From positions 1-64,000 of the IMG/VR virus record IMGVR_UViG_3300050014_000310: DNA of 64,000 nucleotides; one strand, written 5' to 3'. The notes under the pieces were generated by a model. That model worked only from the letters and a program-made list of their open reading frames with translations, had not been told where the DNA came from and made no database searches. The stretch comes from a virus. Made by a program: the position numbers and the translations under genes. Shown in pieces: positions 63,961 through 64,000 of the stretch. Position 1 is the first letter of the stretch. The number at the start of each line of letters is the position of its first letter.

Positions 63961-64000
63961 TAAATATTCATTTTTATTTACTTTTAAGATTTATTGAATT

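Overview
The window is most simply read as part of a temperate, contractile-tailed (myovirus-type) bacteriophage genome of a Firmicute. Evidence: strong AGGAGG-type ribosome binding sites, many TTG/GTG starts, an XRE/ImmA lysogeny switch, a tyrosine integrase, and tail genes of the compact-baseplate type (plug, hub, spike, W/gp25, J, DUF2612). A Spo0E-like protein and a copper-amine-oxidase-type domain point to a spore-forming host. The Gram-negative-like baseplate would suit a diderm spore former such as Negativicutes, but that is inference. Nearly every gene is on the minus strand, packed with ATGA/TGATG stop-start overlaps.

Layout, read with transcription from right to left. 64000-54800: baseplate and tail-fibre genes, interrupted at 59.8-61.0 kb by an antisense IS605-family TnpB element. 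54800-49400: holin/XhlA-like membrane proteins, a putative muralytic enzyme, small Cys-rich proteins, a GIY-YIG endonuclease and a large modular papain-like protein. 49200-42600: SNF2-type helicase, an IbrA/IbrB-like pair (PAPS-reductase-like and ParB-like) and hypotheticals. 42600-41100: a non-coding region with a promoter facing a terminator, small plus-strand genes, an RHH protein, and the 3' part of a tRNA-Thr(GGU) gene (phage attachment site). 41100-38400: integrase, ImmA/IrrE-type protease and divergent repressors with three matching operators. 38400-16700: Rha, excisionase-like protein, DinG-type helicase, split SbcC plus SbcD, Spo0E-like protein, thymidylate kinase and synthase, an XPB-type helicase with an intein, a DnaN clamp and an MmcB-like nuclease. 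16700-1: many small accessory genes, an ASCH protein, an HD hydrolase with an intein, a C5 cytosine methyltransferase with an intein and eight internal repeats, a PAPS-reductase-family gene with a frameshift, two adenine methyltransferases and HNH endonucleases.

The attachment site sits between integrase and the distal end of the late region, with phage genes on both sides. That is the arrangement of an excised or circular genome, not of an integrated prophage boundary.

Three features stand out. First, the load of homing elements is high: three inteins in conserved catalytic motifs, three HNH genes, one GIY-YIG gene, TnpB, and probable relics. Second, a pair of related tRNA-like RNA elements lies directly upstream of ribosome binding sites at 16.5 and 33.4 kb. 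Third, the cytosine methyltransferase carries its recognition region as about eight 40-residue repeats. Two genes look frameshifted by single-base indels in homopolymers, so some sequence error is possible.
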